Shown in pieces: positions 27,297 to 36,121 of a DNA stretch of 64,000 nt. A program made the translations under genes and the position numbers. A model generated the notes under the pieces. It saw only the letters and a program-made list of their open reading frames with translations. It ran no database searches and was not told where the DNA came from. Position 1 is the first letter of the stretch; the number at the start of each line of letters is the position of its first letter. This stretch comes from Demequina zhanjiangensis (GTDB lineage: Bacteria; Actinomycetota; Actinomycetes; Actinomycetales; Demequinaceae), in the NCBI RefSeq assembly GCF_030418315.1, contig NZ_JAUHPV010000008.1, positions 62,001 through 126,000 of the forward strand. The letters are read 5' to 3'.

Positions 27297-28607
27297 ATGT
27301 CTCTGCGGGCCGACCTCCACGTGCTCTGGGAGTCCCGCGGCTTCCGTCGCCTCACCTGGGCCCGGCTCCTGTCGCAAGGCGGCGACGGCATGTTCCAGGT
27401 GGGCATCGCCACCGCCTTCTTCTTCGACCCCACGCAGGCGACGACCCCCGAGCAGATCGCGATCGGCTTCGCCGTCCTGCTCGCGCCGTTCACGTTCGTC
27501 GGGCCCTTCGTCGGACCCCTGATCGACCGGTGGCAGCGGCAGCGCATCCTGCTCGTGGGAAACCTCATCCGCCTGCTGCTCGCCGGAGCGATCGTCGCGC
27601 TCGTCCTGGCCGACGCGCCCCTGTGGACCCTCTACGGTGCCGCGCTGCTGACGCTCTCGGTCAACCGCTTCCTGCTCGCCGCGATGACGGCGGGGCTGCC
27701 GCAGGTGGTGCCCGCACATCAGCTGCTCGCCGCGAACTCGGTGCTCCCGACGCTCGGCACGATCGCCGCGTCCGTCGGCGGGGCGATCGGGGCGGTCGCC
27801 ACGTTCGTCGTCCCGTCGCTCAGCGACAGCTCGCTCGCGATCACCGCATTGCTCGGTGCCGCACTCGGGTTCGGCGCCTCGTCCTTCGCCGCCACACGGA
27901 TCGGACATCGAGAGCTCGGTCCCGTGCACCCGCTCGTCAAGCTCCAGCTCGCCGCTCAGGTGCGGGCCCTCACCGCCGAGCTGCTTGAGGGCGAGCGCTA
28001 CCTGCGAGCCCGCGGCACGCCGTGGCACGCGCTCGGCGTCATGTCAGCGCAGCGGCTGCTCTACGGGGTCATGTTCGTCGCCGCGATCCTCGCGTCCCGC
28101 CACGTGCTGGCCGACCCGGACGACGCGGAGGCCGCCCTCGGCGCCTTCTCCATCGTGCTCGGGTTCGCCGCCGTCGGGTTCGGGCTTGCCGCCGTGCTCA
28201 CCCCCCTGCTCGGCGATCGCGTGTCGCGCGAGAGATGGATCCTCATGTGCCTGGGCGTCGGCGCCGTCGGACAAGCGCTGCTCGCGATCGGACCTGAGGC
28301 GTGGACGCTGCTCACCGCCGCCGTGGTCGTGAGCTTCGCCGTACAGGGCGGGAAGATCGCTGTGGACACCATCGTCCAGCGCGACACCGAGGACCACGTG
28401 CGTGGCCGCGCCTTCACCCTCTACGACATGGCCTACAACGTGGCCTTCATGTCGGCAGCAGTGCTCGGCGCCGTCATCCTTCCCGACAACGGCTGGTCAC
28501 GCGCTGTGATGCTCGGGATCGCCGTCGCCTACCTCGCCGTCGCGGTCGTGTACGCGAGGACGCCGCGCGAGCCGAACCCGATGCCTGCCCCCGCCACGGC
28601 GGAGTAG
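27297..28607 (+). CDS. MFS transporter
   Basis: A 436-residue major facilitator with about twelve segments. It begins with a charged stretch WESRGFRRLTWARLLSQGGD and has GPLIDRWQRQRIL as the loop 2-3 signature (motif A-like). An enlarged N-terminus and the loop after segment six (LLEGERYLRARG) match the permease subfamily often called MFS_3. Substrate unknown. It ends two bases before the convergent Lrp gene. Confidence 0.88.
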   Translation: MSLRADLHVLWESRGFRRLTWARLLSQGGDGMFQVGIATAFFFDPTQATTPEQIAIGFAVLLAPFTFVGPFVGPLIDRWQRQRILLVGNLIRLLLAGAIVALVLADAPLWTLYGAALLTLSVNRFLLAAMTAGLPQVVPAHQLLAANSVLPTLGTIAASVGGAIGAVATFVVPSLSDSSLAITALLGAALGFGASSFAATRIGHRELGPVHPLVKLQLAAQVRALTAELLEGERYLRARGTPWHALGVMSAQRLLYGVMFVAAILASRHVLADPDDAEAALGAFSIVLGFAAVGFGLAAVLTPLLGDRVSRERWILMCLGVGAVGQALLAIGPEAWTLLTAAVVVSFAVQGGKIAVDTIVQRDTEDHVRGRAFTLYDMAYNVAFMSAAVLGAVILPDNGWSRAVMLGIAVAYLAVAVVYARTPREPNPMPAPATAE

Positions 28608-28609
28608 CC

Positions 28610-29143
28610 CTACTCGAACGGCTTCCGCATCGCGGCGATCCCGCCCGTCGTCCCGTGGTGCTCCGCGCCGATCAAGTGCTCGAAGACGATGTTCGTCTCC
28701 GTCGACGCGACCACCGGGTCCATCGAGATGTAGCTCGCCACGAAGTCGCGCAGCTGACCCGTGGACGTGCACACCACGTGGATCAGGAAGTCCACCTGGC
28801 CACCCACGAAGAACACGGACGTCACGTTCGGAAGCCGGACGACCTTGCGAGCGTAGGTCTTGATCTGCGGCCTCGCCTGAGCCTGCAGCTTCACCGAGAT
28901 GAGGCCCTGCACCGGCAGGCCCAGCGCCTCGTAGTCGAGCTCCACATGCGACGACCTGATGACGCCGGCATCGCGCAGCGCCTTGACGCGCGCGTGGGTC
29001 GTGGACGGCGAGACGTGCACCCGCGCGGCGAGCGCCGTGTTGGACAGCCGCGCATCCCTCGAGAGCTCCCACAGGATCTGCTCGTCGAGCTCGTCGAGCC
29101 GAAGATTCGACGGCGTCGGGCCGCCTGCGCCGCGTTCTGACAT
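28610..29143 (-). CDS. Lrp/AsnC-family regulator, AldR-like
   Basis: A 177-residue regulator with a winged-helix domain (LDELDEQILWELSRDARLSN, then VHVSPSTTHARVKAL) and a C-terminal RAM ligand-binding domain. It is divergent from alanine dehydrogenase, the arrangement of AldR in mycobacteria, where it responds to alanine and controls ald. ATG 29143 was chosen over the longer frame because it gives the family start. Confidence 0.92.
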   Translation of the reverse strand: MSERGAGGPTPSNLRLDELDEQILWELSRDARLSNTALAARVHVSPSTTHARVKALRDAGVIRSSHVELDYEALGLPVQGLISVKLQAQARPQIKTYARKVVRLPNVTSVFFVGGQVDFLIHVVCTSTGQLRDFVASYISMDPVVASTETNIVFEHLIGAEHHGTTGGIAAMRKPFE

Positions 29144-29211
29144 AGATCCTCCGAGATTCTCCGCCGTTTCGGCGATTGTATTCACGATCTGTTGCTGTCG
29201 CCGGAGGATCT
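29144..29211. promoter_or_regulatory. Inverted repeat between Lrp-like gene and ald
   Basis: AGATCCTCCG at 29144-29153 is the exact reverse complement of CGGAGGATCT at 29202-29211. Arms this far apart (48-base gap) fit two Lrp-type half-sites around the promoters; AldR binds several such sites. The left arm abuts the regulator's own start codon. Confidence 0.5.
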
Positions 29212-29309
29212 TCGACAATTGAAGTGAGGACAGGCAGATGTCCGCGACAGGCGACCCGGACCCCCCGAGCCTCCTGCCGCACACCGCAGCACAGCGAAGG
29301 AGAGGGACC

Positions 29310-30404
29310 ATGCACGTCGGCATCCCCGCAGAGATCAAGAACAACGAGAAGCGCGTCGCGATCACGCCCGCCGGCGTTCACGAGCTGGTCAAGCACGGTC
29401 ACACCGTCACCATCGAGGCCGGCGCTGGACTCGGCTCCGCGTTCACCGACGCCGAGTACGTCGCCGCCGGCGCCACCCTCGGCACCGTCGAGGAGGCCTG
29501 GGCACAGCCCATGGTGCTCAAGGTCAAGGAGCCCATCGCCTCCGAGTACGGCTACCTGCGCGACGATCTGCTGCTGTTCACGTACCTCCACCTCGCCGCC
29601 GACGAGGCGCTCACCTCCGCGCTCGTCGCCGCGGGCACCACCTCGATCGCCTACGAGACGGTCGAGCTTCCCGACGGCTCGCTGCCCCTGCTCGCCCCGA
29701 TGTCCGAGGTCGCGGGCCGCATGGCCACCATGGTCGGTGCCTTCAACCTCCAGTCATCGGCCGGCGGCCGAGGGGTCCTGATCGGTGGCGTGCCCGGCGT
29801 ACGCCCCGCGAAGGTCACCGTGCTCGGTGCGGGCATGTCCGGCCAGAACGCGATCTCCCAGGCCGTCGGCATGGGCGCCGATGTCACCGTGCTCGACCTG
29901 TCGATCCCCCGCCTGCGCCAGCTCGACGCGCTCTACGCCGGCCGGGTCAAGTCCGTCGTCTCCTCCGCGTACGAGATCGAGAGGGCCTGCCTCGAGGCCG
30001 ACCTCGTCGTCGGCGCCGTGCTCGTCGCCGGGGACAAGGCACCCAAGCTCGTCTCCCACGACCTCGTGTCCCGCATGAAGCCCGGATCCGTGCTCGTCGA
30101 CATCGCGATCGACCAGGGCGGCTGCTTCGAGGACTCTCACGCCACCACCCACGCCGAGCCGACCTTCCAGGTCGAGGGCTCCATCTTCTACTGCGTGGCC
30201 AACATGCCCGGCGCCGTCGGCAACACCTCCACGCTCGCGCTGACGAACGCCACGCTCCCGTACGCGGTGCGCCTCGCGAACGACGGCTGGGAGGTCGCCA
30301 CCGCCAAGGACCCGGCGCTCGCACGCGGCCTCGCGACCGTCGGCGGCAAGATCGTCCACGGCCCGGTCGCGGACATCTTCCCGCAGCTCCCCGCGGCGGT
30401 CTGA
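29310..30404 (+). CDS. ald: Alanine dehydrogenase
   Basis: A 364-residue NAD-dependent enzyme catalysing L-alanine + NAD+ + H2O to pyruvate + ammonia + NADH. It begins MHVGIPAEIKNNEKRVAITP and has the substrate-binding Lys/His region VLKVKEPIASEYGYL, the NAD-binding motif VLGAGMSGQNAISQAVGMG and the closing GGKIVHGPVAD. AGGAG lies about nine bases before ATG 29310. It is divergent from an AldR-like gene. The stop codon falls within the first copy of a short tandem repeat. Confidence 0.95.
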   Translation: MHVGIPAEIKNNEKRVAITPAGVHELVKHGHTVTIEAGAGLGSAFTDAEYVAAGATLGTVEEAWAQPMVLKVKEPIASEYGYLRDDLLLFTYLHLAADEALTSALVAAGTTSIAYETVELPDGSLPLLAPMSEVAGRMATMVGAFNLQSSAGGRGVLIGGVPGVRPAKVTVLGAGMSGQNAISQAVGMGADVTVLDLSIPRLRQLDALYAGRVKSVVSSAYEIERACLEADLVVGAVLVAGDKAPKLVSHDLVSRMKPGSVLVDIAIDQGGCFEDSHATTHAEPTFQVEGSIFYCVANMPGAVGNTSTLALTNATLPYAVRLANDGWEVATAKDPALARGLATVGGKIVHGPVADIFPQLPAAV

Positions 30405-30490
30405 ACCCGCGGTCTGAACCCAGCGGTCTGGCGCGCGCTGCCTGACCAGCACGGTCTGACCCGCACGGTGTGAACCCAGCGGTGTGAACC
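30397..30490 (+). repeat. Short tandem repeats overlapping the ald 3' end
   Basis: The unit CGGTCTGAACCC recurs, with variants, about six times at 30397, 30410, 30424, 30452, 30466 and 30480. The first copy contains the last codon and stop of ald. The rest of 30491-30628 shows no gene. Confidence 0.55.
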
Positions 30491-30628
30491 GCACCCGACT
30501 CCACACAGCCGCCACGACGCGGCCGGCACCCGGGCAACTTCTCCCGCCCGAGCGTCGGCCGCGTCGTCGCCTCCGGCACTCCCCGCGCGTCCCGCGCCAC
30601 CCGACAGGCCCGGTCCCCCCGCGGAGCC

Positions 30629-30710
30629 TTCCGTCCGACCGGAGTCTCCGCCAGGAGACTCCCGACCGCTCCGTGACAGAAAATGGTTCCCCCAGGAGAT
30701 CCGCGACCGC
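30629..30710 (-). repeat. Two copies of a 41-bp repeat, minus orientation
   Basis: On the minus strand two units begin GCGGTCGCGGATCTCCTG (30710) and GCGGTCGGGAGTCTCCTG (30669), exactly 41 bases apart. They share the GCGGTC and TCTCCTG blocks with the five-copy array at 31685 but lie in the opposite orientation, just past the stop codon of the DUF559 gene. The second copy forms GGAGTCTCC/GGAGACTCC, a 9-bp hairpin that could also terminate transcription. Confidence 0.7.
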
Positions 30711-30719
30711 GCTCCTCCG

Positions 30720-31598
30720 CTACATCCGCCTCCTGACAGTGCTCTCAGCAACGGCGCGGCACCTCCCGAGATCGCCCATCACGTCCCGGTAGGCGAATCT
30801 CACCGTCTGGATCCCTATCGAGGCCAGAAGCGCATCCCTTCGACGGTCCTCCCGTACCTCGGCGAGCCTGGAATGGAACTCCTCGCCGTCGAACTCGAAC
30901 GCCGTCGCGGAACGGACGTGAAATGCGTCGAGCCTGAACGCCTCGCCCTCGACCCGCACACGGTGCTGTCGCACACAAGCGCCAAGCAGCGGCCCGGCGA
31001 GCACCCGCGCTGCGTGCATCTCGAGGTAGCTCTCTGCTCCCTGCTGCGCAGCGGCCAGGCAGCGCACGAGAAGGCGGCGGTCAGGGATCCGGGAGAACCC
31101 GGCCGCAGCCTCAAGTATCAGCTTCTTGTTCGCACCGCGCCGGCACGGCCCGAACACTCGCTCGGAACGCTCCCGCGCGTCAGCCCACGAGAATGCTTGC
31201 ACCACTGCCAGTGCAGGCAATGACACCGGGCGACCGTGCGCAGTCCATGTGTCCACGCGCGCGGATGTCGAGTGGATCCTCACCCAGTGCGGGCCGCGCC
31301 GATGCTCACCTGGAGGAACGGTGACGTCCACGATGCGGGGCTCCTCGGCTAGGCCTGCCAATCGGAGCGCTGCGTCACCCCCGACAGTGCCGCGAGTCCA
31401 GTCGGAGACCGCGAGGGTCCGGACCAGCCACGAGTCGGCGTGGACTGCCGCGGCGTACCGATTCGGGAGAATTCTGACGATCTCCCCGCGGGCGATAGCG
31501 CGGTTCACCGCGGTGCTCGAGGCATGCGACAGCAGTTCTCGGCGCGTGAACGGGCCGAGGTGGGTGAGCATGTGCCGCTTGAGATTGGCGATCGACAT
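30720..31598 (-). CDS. AbiEi-like winged-helix protein with DUF559/Vsr-like domain
   Basis: A 292-residue protein. The N-terminus (FTRRELLSHASSTAVNRAI) resembles the winged helix of AbiEi-type antitoxins. The C-terminus has the Vsr-like DUF559 pattern: FRLDAFHV, AFEFDGEEFHS, then RRRDALLASIGIQTVRF, with Asp, Glu and the arginine-rich helix of the PD-(D/E)xK nuclease fold. Such proteins are common single genes in actinomycetes; no experimental role is known to me. ATG 31598 has no clear ribosome site. It is bracketed by inverted arrays of a 41-bp repeat. Confidence 0.75.
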   Translation of the reverse strand: MSIANLKRHMLTHLGPFTRRELLSHASSTAVNRAIARGEIVRILPNRYAAAVHADSWLVRTLAVSDWTRGTVGGDAALRLAGLAEEPRIVDVTVPPGEHRRGPHWVRIHSTSARVDTWTAHGRPVSLPALAVVQAFSWADARERSERVFGPCRRGANKKLILEAAAGFSRIPDRRLLVRCLAAAQQGAESYLEMHAARVLAGPLLGACVRQHRVRVEGEAFRLDAFHVRSATAFEFDGEEFHSRLAEVREDRRRDALLASIGIQTVRFAYRDVMGDLGRCRAVAESTVRRRM

Positions 31599-31684
31599 CC
31601 GACCACCATCGCGTGGTTTGTCTCGAGCGGGCGGCGTACGAATGAGGGGTGGGGATTGCAGCCGGCCGGGGGTGGGCTGTGGAG

Positions 31685-31889
31685 AGCGGTCGCCAGTCTC
31701 CTGTGGGAGGCGGTTTGGCCTGGAAAGCGGTCGCCAGTCTCCTGTGGGAGGCGCTTTCGCGTGGAAAGCGGTCCCCAGTCTCCTGTGGGAGGCGCTTTCG
31801 CGTGGAAAGCGGTCCCCAGTCTCCTGTGGGAGGCGCTTTGGCCTGGACAGCGGTCGCCGATCTCCTGGTGGAGATGGCCCGACGCGCGA
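31685..31889 (+). repeat. Five-copy tandem array of a 41-bp repeat
   Basis: Units start at 31685, 31726, 31767, 31808 and 31849, an exact 41-base period, each opening AGCGGTC(G/C)CC. Each contains CTCC-TGTG-GGAG (or a variant), and the middle copies contain CGCTTTC-GCGTG-GAAAGCG, so each unit can fold into two small hairpins. The last unit is the most diverged. The period is not a multiple of three, and no unique spacers separate the units. The rest of 31599-31921 holds only the presumed promoter of the DUF559 gene. Confidence 0.9.
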
Positions 31890-31921
31890 CGGTCGGCGGG
31901 CCGACGTGGCGGTCTCGACGG

Positions 31922-33388
31922 CTAGTCCGCCTGCGCCGCCCACCACTCGCGCAGCTCTGCCTCCGCGCGCTCCGGGCCGAGCGGTCCGTGCTCCATGCGC
32001 AGCTCGAGCAGGTGCTTGTACGCCTGGCCGACCTCGCGCCCGGGCTTGATTCCCAGGATCTCCATGATCTGCGTGCCGTCCAGGTCAGGCCGGATCGCGT
32101 CGATCTCCTCCTGCTCGCGCAGCTCGGCGATCCGGTGCTCCAGGTCGTCGTACGCGAACGCGAGCCGTTCCGCCTTCCGACGGTTCCGGGTCGTCACGTC
32201 CGCGCGCGTCAGGCGGTGCAGCCGCTCGAGCTGATCGCCCGCGTCAGTGACGTAGCGCCGCACGGCCGAGTCCGACCACCTTGCGTCCACGTAACCGTGG
32301 AACCTGAGGTGGAGCGAGACAAGGTGATTGACCGCCTTGGTCGTCTCCTTGTCGAATCGCAGCGCCTTGAGCCGCTTGGTGGTCATCTTCGCGCCCACGA
32401 TCTCGTGATGGTGGAAGCTGACGGCACCGCCCGGCTCGTTGCGCTTGGTGGGGGGCTTGCCGATGTCGTGCATGAGCGCGGCGAGGCGCAGGATCAGGTC
32501 AGGTCCCGGCACGGCGCCGTCTGCGTCGGTCTCCAGGTCGATCGCCTGGTCGATGACGGTGAGCGTGTGCTCGTAGACGTCCTTGTGATGGTGGTGCTCG
32601 TCCACCTCGAGCTTGAGGGCCGGCAGCTCGGGCAGGATCACGTCCGCGATGCCGGAGTCGACGAGCGCGGTCAGTCCGGCGCGCACGTCTGCGCCGAGCA
32701 GCAGCTTGGTGAGCTCGTCGCGCACCCGTTCGGCGCTGACGATCTCGATCCGCTCCGCCATCTCGTGCATCGCCGCGAACGTCGCGGGCTCGATCTCGAA
32801 GCCGAGCTGCGACGCGAAGCGTGCCGCTCGCATCATGCGCAGCGGGTCGTCACCGAAGGACACGGCGGGCTCGATGGGCGTGCGAAGCAGTCCACCGGCC
32901 AGGTCCTCGAGCCCGCCGAACGGGTCGACGAAGGTGAGGGACGGCAGCGAGACTGCCATCGCGTTCACGGTGAAGTCGCGGCGGGCGAGGTCTCCCTCAA
33001 GCGAGTCGCCGAATGACACGGTGGGCTTGCGCGTGGCCCCGTCGTACTCGTCCGCGCGGTACGTGGTGATCTCGGCGACGACGTCTCCGCGTCGGCCCCC
33101 GATGGTGCCGAACGCCCGACCCATGTCCCAGGTCGCGGACGTCCACCGCTTGAGCAGCCGCTCGGTCTCGTCCGGCGACGCGCTCGTGGTGAAGTCGAGG
33201 TCCGCGCTCGAACGACCGAGGAACGCGTCGCGCACGGGACCGCCGACGAGCGCGAGCTCGTGCCCGGCTGAGGCGAACAGCTCGCCCAGCTCGGCCACCT
33301 GAGGCGGCAGCGCGGTCCACAGGCCCGCGGCGCGCTGACGGAGCACGTCGATCGACACGCGATCAGGGGCGGAGGGTCGTCGGCTCAT
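31922..33388 (-). CDS. pcnA: CCA-adding tRNA nucleotidyltransferase
   Basis: A 488-residue class II nucleotidyltransferase with an HD domain; actinobacterial homologues add CCA to tRNA. It contains ALVGGPVRDAFLGRSSADLDF (GG-x-VRD with the catalytic DxD), RRDFTVNAMA and the RMMRAARFASQLGF segment. The C-terminal HD phosphohydrolase motif is LMHDIGKPPTKR. In gene order it matches Rv3907c. The start is ATG 33388; ATG 33400 in the same frame is an alternative. Confidence 0.93.
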   Translation of the reverse strand: MSRRPSAPDRVSIDVLRQRAAGLWTALPPQVAELGELFASAGHELALVGGPVRDAFLGRSSADLDFTTSASPDETERLLKRWTSATWDMGRAFGTIGGRRGDVVAEITTYRADEYDGATRKPTVSFGDSLEGDLARRDFTVNAMAVSLPSLTFVDPFGGLEDLAGGLLRTPIEPAVSFGDDPLRMMRAARFASQLGFEIEPATFAAMHEMAERIEIVSAERVRDELTKLLLGADVRAGLTALVDSGIADVILPELPALKLEVDEHHHHKDVYEHTLTVIDQAIDLETDADGAVPGPDLILRLAALMHDIGKPPTKRNEPGGAVSFHHHEIVGAKMTTKRLKALRFDKETTKAVNHLVSLHLRFHGYVDARWSDSAVRRYVTDAGDQLERLHRLTRADVTTRNRRKAERLAFAYDDLEHRIAELREQEEIDAIRPDLDGTQIMEILGIKPGREVGQAYKHLLELRMEHGPLGPERAEAELREWWAAQAD

Positions 33389-33490
33389 GCGGTCAAGCAT
33401 CCCAGAAACGTGACGTGAGTCAGGAGCGATGCTCGGTGCGGCCCGTGCGGCAGATATGTTCGCGCAACACACCACGGTTAGGATTTCGGC

Positions 33491-34030
33491 ATGCCTCTGC
33501 CGTCCAGCCCTCGACCCCGCCCGGCACCGATGCCGCCCGCGGGCTCGTCGCTGCGACGTCGGCGCGAAGGGTCGCAGCGTGCCACGCACCTGCCTGTGAG
33601 CAACGAGGTCTCCGCTGGGGGCATCGCGATCCGCGTGGAGGACGGCGTGGCCTACGCCGCATGCATCGGCCGACGCAATCGTGCAGGTCGGCTCGAATGG
33701 TGCCTGCCGAAGGGCCACATCGAGGAGGGCGAGACGCCGGAGATCGCGGCGGTCCGTGAGGTCGCCGAGGAGACGGGCATCGATGCGGAGATCATCCAGC
33801 CCATCGGCGTGATCGACTACTGGTTCACGGGCGATGACCGCCGGGTCCACAAGACGGTCCACCACTACCTTCTCGAGGCGCGCGGCGGGTACATCACGAC
33901 TGAGAAGGACCCTGATCACGAGGCGGAGGTCGCCGAGTGGGTCCCGCTGTCGCGCCTGGTCCAGCGACTCGCCTTCCCCAACGAGCGGAAGATGGCGCAG
34001 GTCGCCGTGACCCTGCTGGCTCCCTCGTGA
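33491..34030 (+). CDS. NUDIX hydrolase (MutT4-like)
   Basis: A 179-residue hydrolase with a complete Nudix box at residues 75-97: GHIEEGETPEIAAVREVAEETG. It is the positional counterpart of M. tuberculosis mutT4 (Rv3908), divergent from pcnA. Substrate (a nucleoside diphosphate derivative) is not determinable. The N-terminal 35 residues are basic and Pro-rich and may be unstructured. The stop overlaps the next start by GTGA. Confidence 0.92.
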   Translation: MPLPSSPRPRPAPMPPAGSSLRRRREGSQRATHLPVSNEVSAGGIAIRVEDGVAYAACIGRRNRAGRLEWCLPKGHIEEGETPEIAAVREVAEETGIDAEIIQPIGVIDYWFTGDDRRVHKTVHHYLLEARGGYITTEKDPDHEAEVAEWVPLSRLVQRLAFPNERKMAQVAVTLLAPS

Positions 34031-36120
34031 TCCGGGCGGCCCGTTCCCTGGTCGCGCTCCTCCTGGCCGGCGCGTTGGCGTCCGCACCTGCTGCGGCGTT
34101 CGGCGACGAACCGATGGTGCCGGGCGCCGAGGTGGAGGTCTCGACGCTCACGGGAGAGATCGCAGCCGTCAGCTCGACCGTCCTGGAGGCGGACGACTCG
34201 CTGAGGGTGACCGCAAGGATCGCCAATGGGACAGGGACGACGGTGATGGGCGAGACCGTGCATCTTCGCCTCACGGAGGCCCCGCTGACCAGCCATGAGG
34301 CGGTGGAGCGCTTCCTCGACTCTCCATCGTCGTCCGCACGGCGCACCGTGGCGACGCGGCCGCTCGGAGGTGTCACGGGGCTCGCACCCGAGGGCGAGTC
34401 GACGCTGTCCCTCGTCGCCTCGCCGGAGGAGCTCGACCTGCCCGCGACCCGGTCGGGCGTCTACGGCGTGACGGTGACCGTGGTGGGGTCCGACGGTGCG
34501 GTGACGGTCGATTCCATGGTGCTCACGTGGGCGCCGGTCGCCATCCCGGAGCTCCAGGTGGCGGCCGTCGCGATCGCCTCGAGCTCGCAGAGCCGCGCGG
34601 AGGCGGTGGTCGCGAACGCGGATCTCGACACGGTGTCGCTGCTCATGGATCCGACGGTGTCGGAGGGCCTGTCCGTGGGTGGCCATGAGGTCTATCGCAC
34701 CCTCGCGGGCGACGCGGACGTCACATCGCTCGCGCGAGGAGACGGTCTGTCGCTGCTCGAGTTCGCTGAGGACGCCGCGAACGACAACGCTCCGCACTAC
34801 CCCGCGGCGGCCACGCTCGTGCCGAATGTCGCGGTGGCGGACCAGGCTACGCTCGACGCTGCGGAGAGGATCGGGGCGACTGCCGTGCTGCTCGAGACCC
34901 GCTTCGACCCCGAGGGCGTCACGGGTGGCGGCGATGCGGCCGTGGTCGACGTGCCGACGGCTGAGGGGTCCGTCCCGGTCATCCGTCCCGACGTCGACTT
35001 GAGCACCGTGCTCGCGTCCTATCGTCCGGGGACCGTGGCCGCACAGGCAAGGATCGTCGCTGAGGCGGCGATCGCAGCGGAGGCGTCGGCGTCCGGCCTG
35101 GTGGTCGTCGCGCCTGGTCAGTCGTGGATGCTCTCCGAGGAGGGGACTTCGGACGTGCTGCGGGCGTTGCTCGAGGCGCCGTGGGTCGCCCCGGTGCCCC
35201 TGACGACGGCGCTTGCGGGCGAGCACCCAGTGGGCGTGCCTGCGAGCTCCTCCACGGGAGTCGAGGACGATCTGGATGCCGAGAGCGTCACACAGCTGTC
35301 CGAGGCTCTCGACGGGGTGGCGCTCGTCGCGTCCGCCGCGACCGACGAGGGCGCGGCTCTCGAGCAGTACGGGCTTGGGCTGGTCCGCGCGGCATCGATG
35401 GAGAGCCGGGCGCGGTCGGCCACACGCGACTCCCTCGTCGAGCGCTCGCTCGTCGTCGCTCATGAGGCGATCGACGGCATCTCCGTCGCGACCTCGGCCG
35501 ACCTGAACCTGATCGCCGAGGAAGGCGCGCTTCCGATCACTGTGCGCAACAGCATCGACCAGGATGTGACCGTGGTCGTCTCCGCGCAGTCGAGCTCGCC
35601 GAACCTCCGGGTCACGGGCCGGCCGGAGGTCGTCGTGCCCGCAGGGTCCGAGCTGGCCGTCCAGATCCCTGTCACCGCGGTGTCGTCGGCCAACGTGAAT
35701 GTCGTGGTGGTGATCCGCGCCGCCTCGGGCGAGGCTCTTTCGGAGGCGCAGGTGCTCACGGTGAGGGTGCGCGCTGACTGGGGAAGCGCCGCGACGCTCG
35801 TCTTCTCCGTGCTCCTCGCGCTCCTGCTGGTCGCAGGCGTCATCCGCACGGTGCGACGGGGACGACGCGACACCCGCGTGGGTCCAGGAGAGCTCTCCGA
35901 AGCCGAGCTCGACGACGCGACAGGTGCCGACGAGGAGGGCGGCCGGGACGACGCAGCGGCCGACGACGCAGGAGCCGGCCCGGACGACGCGGACACCGGA
36001 TCCTCGACCGACGGTCACGACGGCGCATCCACGCTTGACGAGCCTGCCGACCCCAGCGTCGAACCGGGATCTCCTGTGGAACGGAACGGATCCGATCCCG
36101 CCAGGCGCGAGAATACGTGA
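34027..36120 (+). CDS. DUF6049 family membrane-anchored exported protein
   Basis: A 697-residue protein with an N-terminal signal segment (SLVALLLAGALASAPAAA), a long extracytoplasmic part of unknown fold, one C-terminal membrane helix (AATLVFSVLLALLLVAGVI) and an acidic cytoplasmic tail of about 100 residues. It matches the Rv3909 position in the pcnA-mutT4-Rv3909-murJ order. GTG 34027 overlaps the NUDIX stop by four bases. The function is unknown; its place before murJ suggests a cell-wall role. Confidence 0.82.
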   Translation: MIRAARSLVALLLAGALASAPAAAFGDEPMVPGAEVEVSTLTGEIAAVSSTVLEADDSLRVTARIANGTGTTVMGETVHLRLTEAPLTSHEAVERFLDSPSSSARRTVATRPLGGVTGLAPEGESTLSLVASPEELDLPATRSGVYGVTVTVVGSDGAVTVDSMVLTWAPVAIPELQVAAVAIASSSQSRAEAVVANADLDTVSLLMDPTVSEGLSVGGHEVYRTLAGDADVTSLARGDGLSLLEFAEDAANDNAPHYPAAATLVPNVAVADQATLDAAERIGATAVLLETRFDPEGVTGGGDAAVVDVPTAEGSVPVIRPDVDLSTVLASYRPGTVAAQARIVAEAAIAAEASASGLVVVAPGQSWMLSEEGTSDVLRALLEAPWVAPVPLTTALAGEHPVGVPASSSTGVEDDLDAESVTQLSEALDGVALVASAATDEGAALEQYGLGLVRAASMESRARSATRDSLVERSLVVAHEAIDGISVATSADLNLIAEEGALPITVRNSIDQDVTVVVSAQSSSPNLRVTGRPEVVVPAGSELAVQIPVTAVSSANVNVVVVIRAASGEALSEAQVLTVRVRADWGSAATLVFSVLLALLLVAGVIRTVRRGRRDTRVGPGELSEAELDDATGADEEGGRDDAAADDAGAGPDDADTGSSTDGHDGASTLDEPADPSVEPGSPVERNGSDPARRENT

Positions 36121-36121
36121 C

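Noticed and set aside
31685-31889. CRISPR array
   Set aside because: Units abut with no unique spacers, and no cas gene is nearby.
31599-31946. N-terminal extension of the DUF559 protein through the repeat array
   Set aside because: The 41-base period rotates the frame so no peptide repeat results, and the family start fits ATG 31598.
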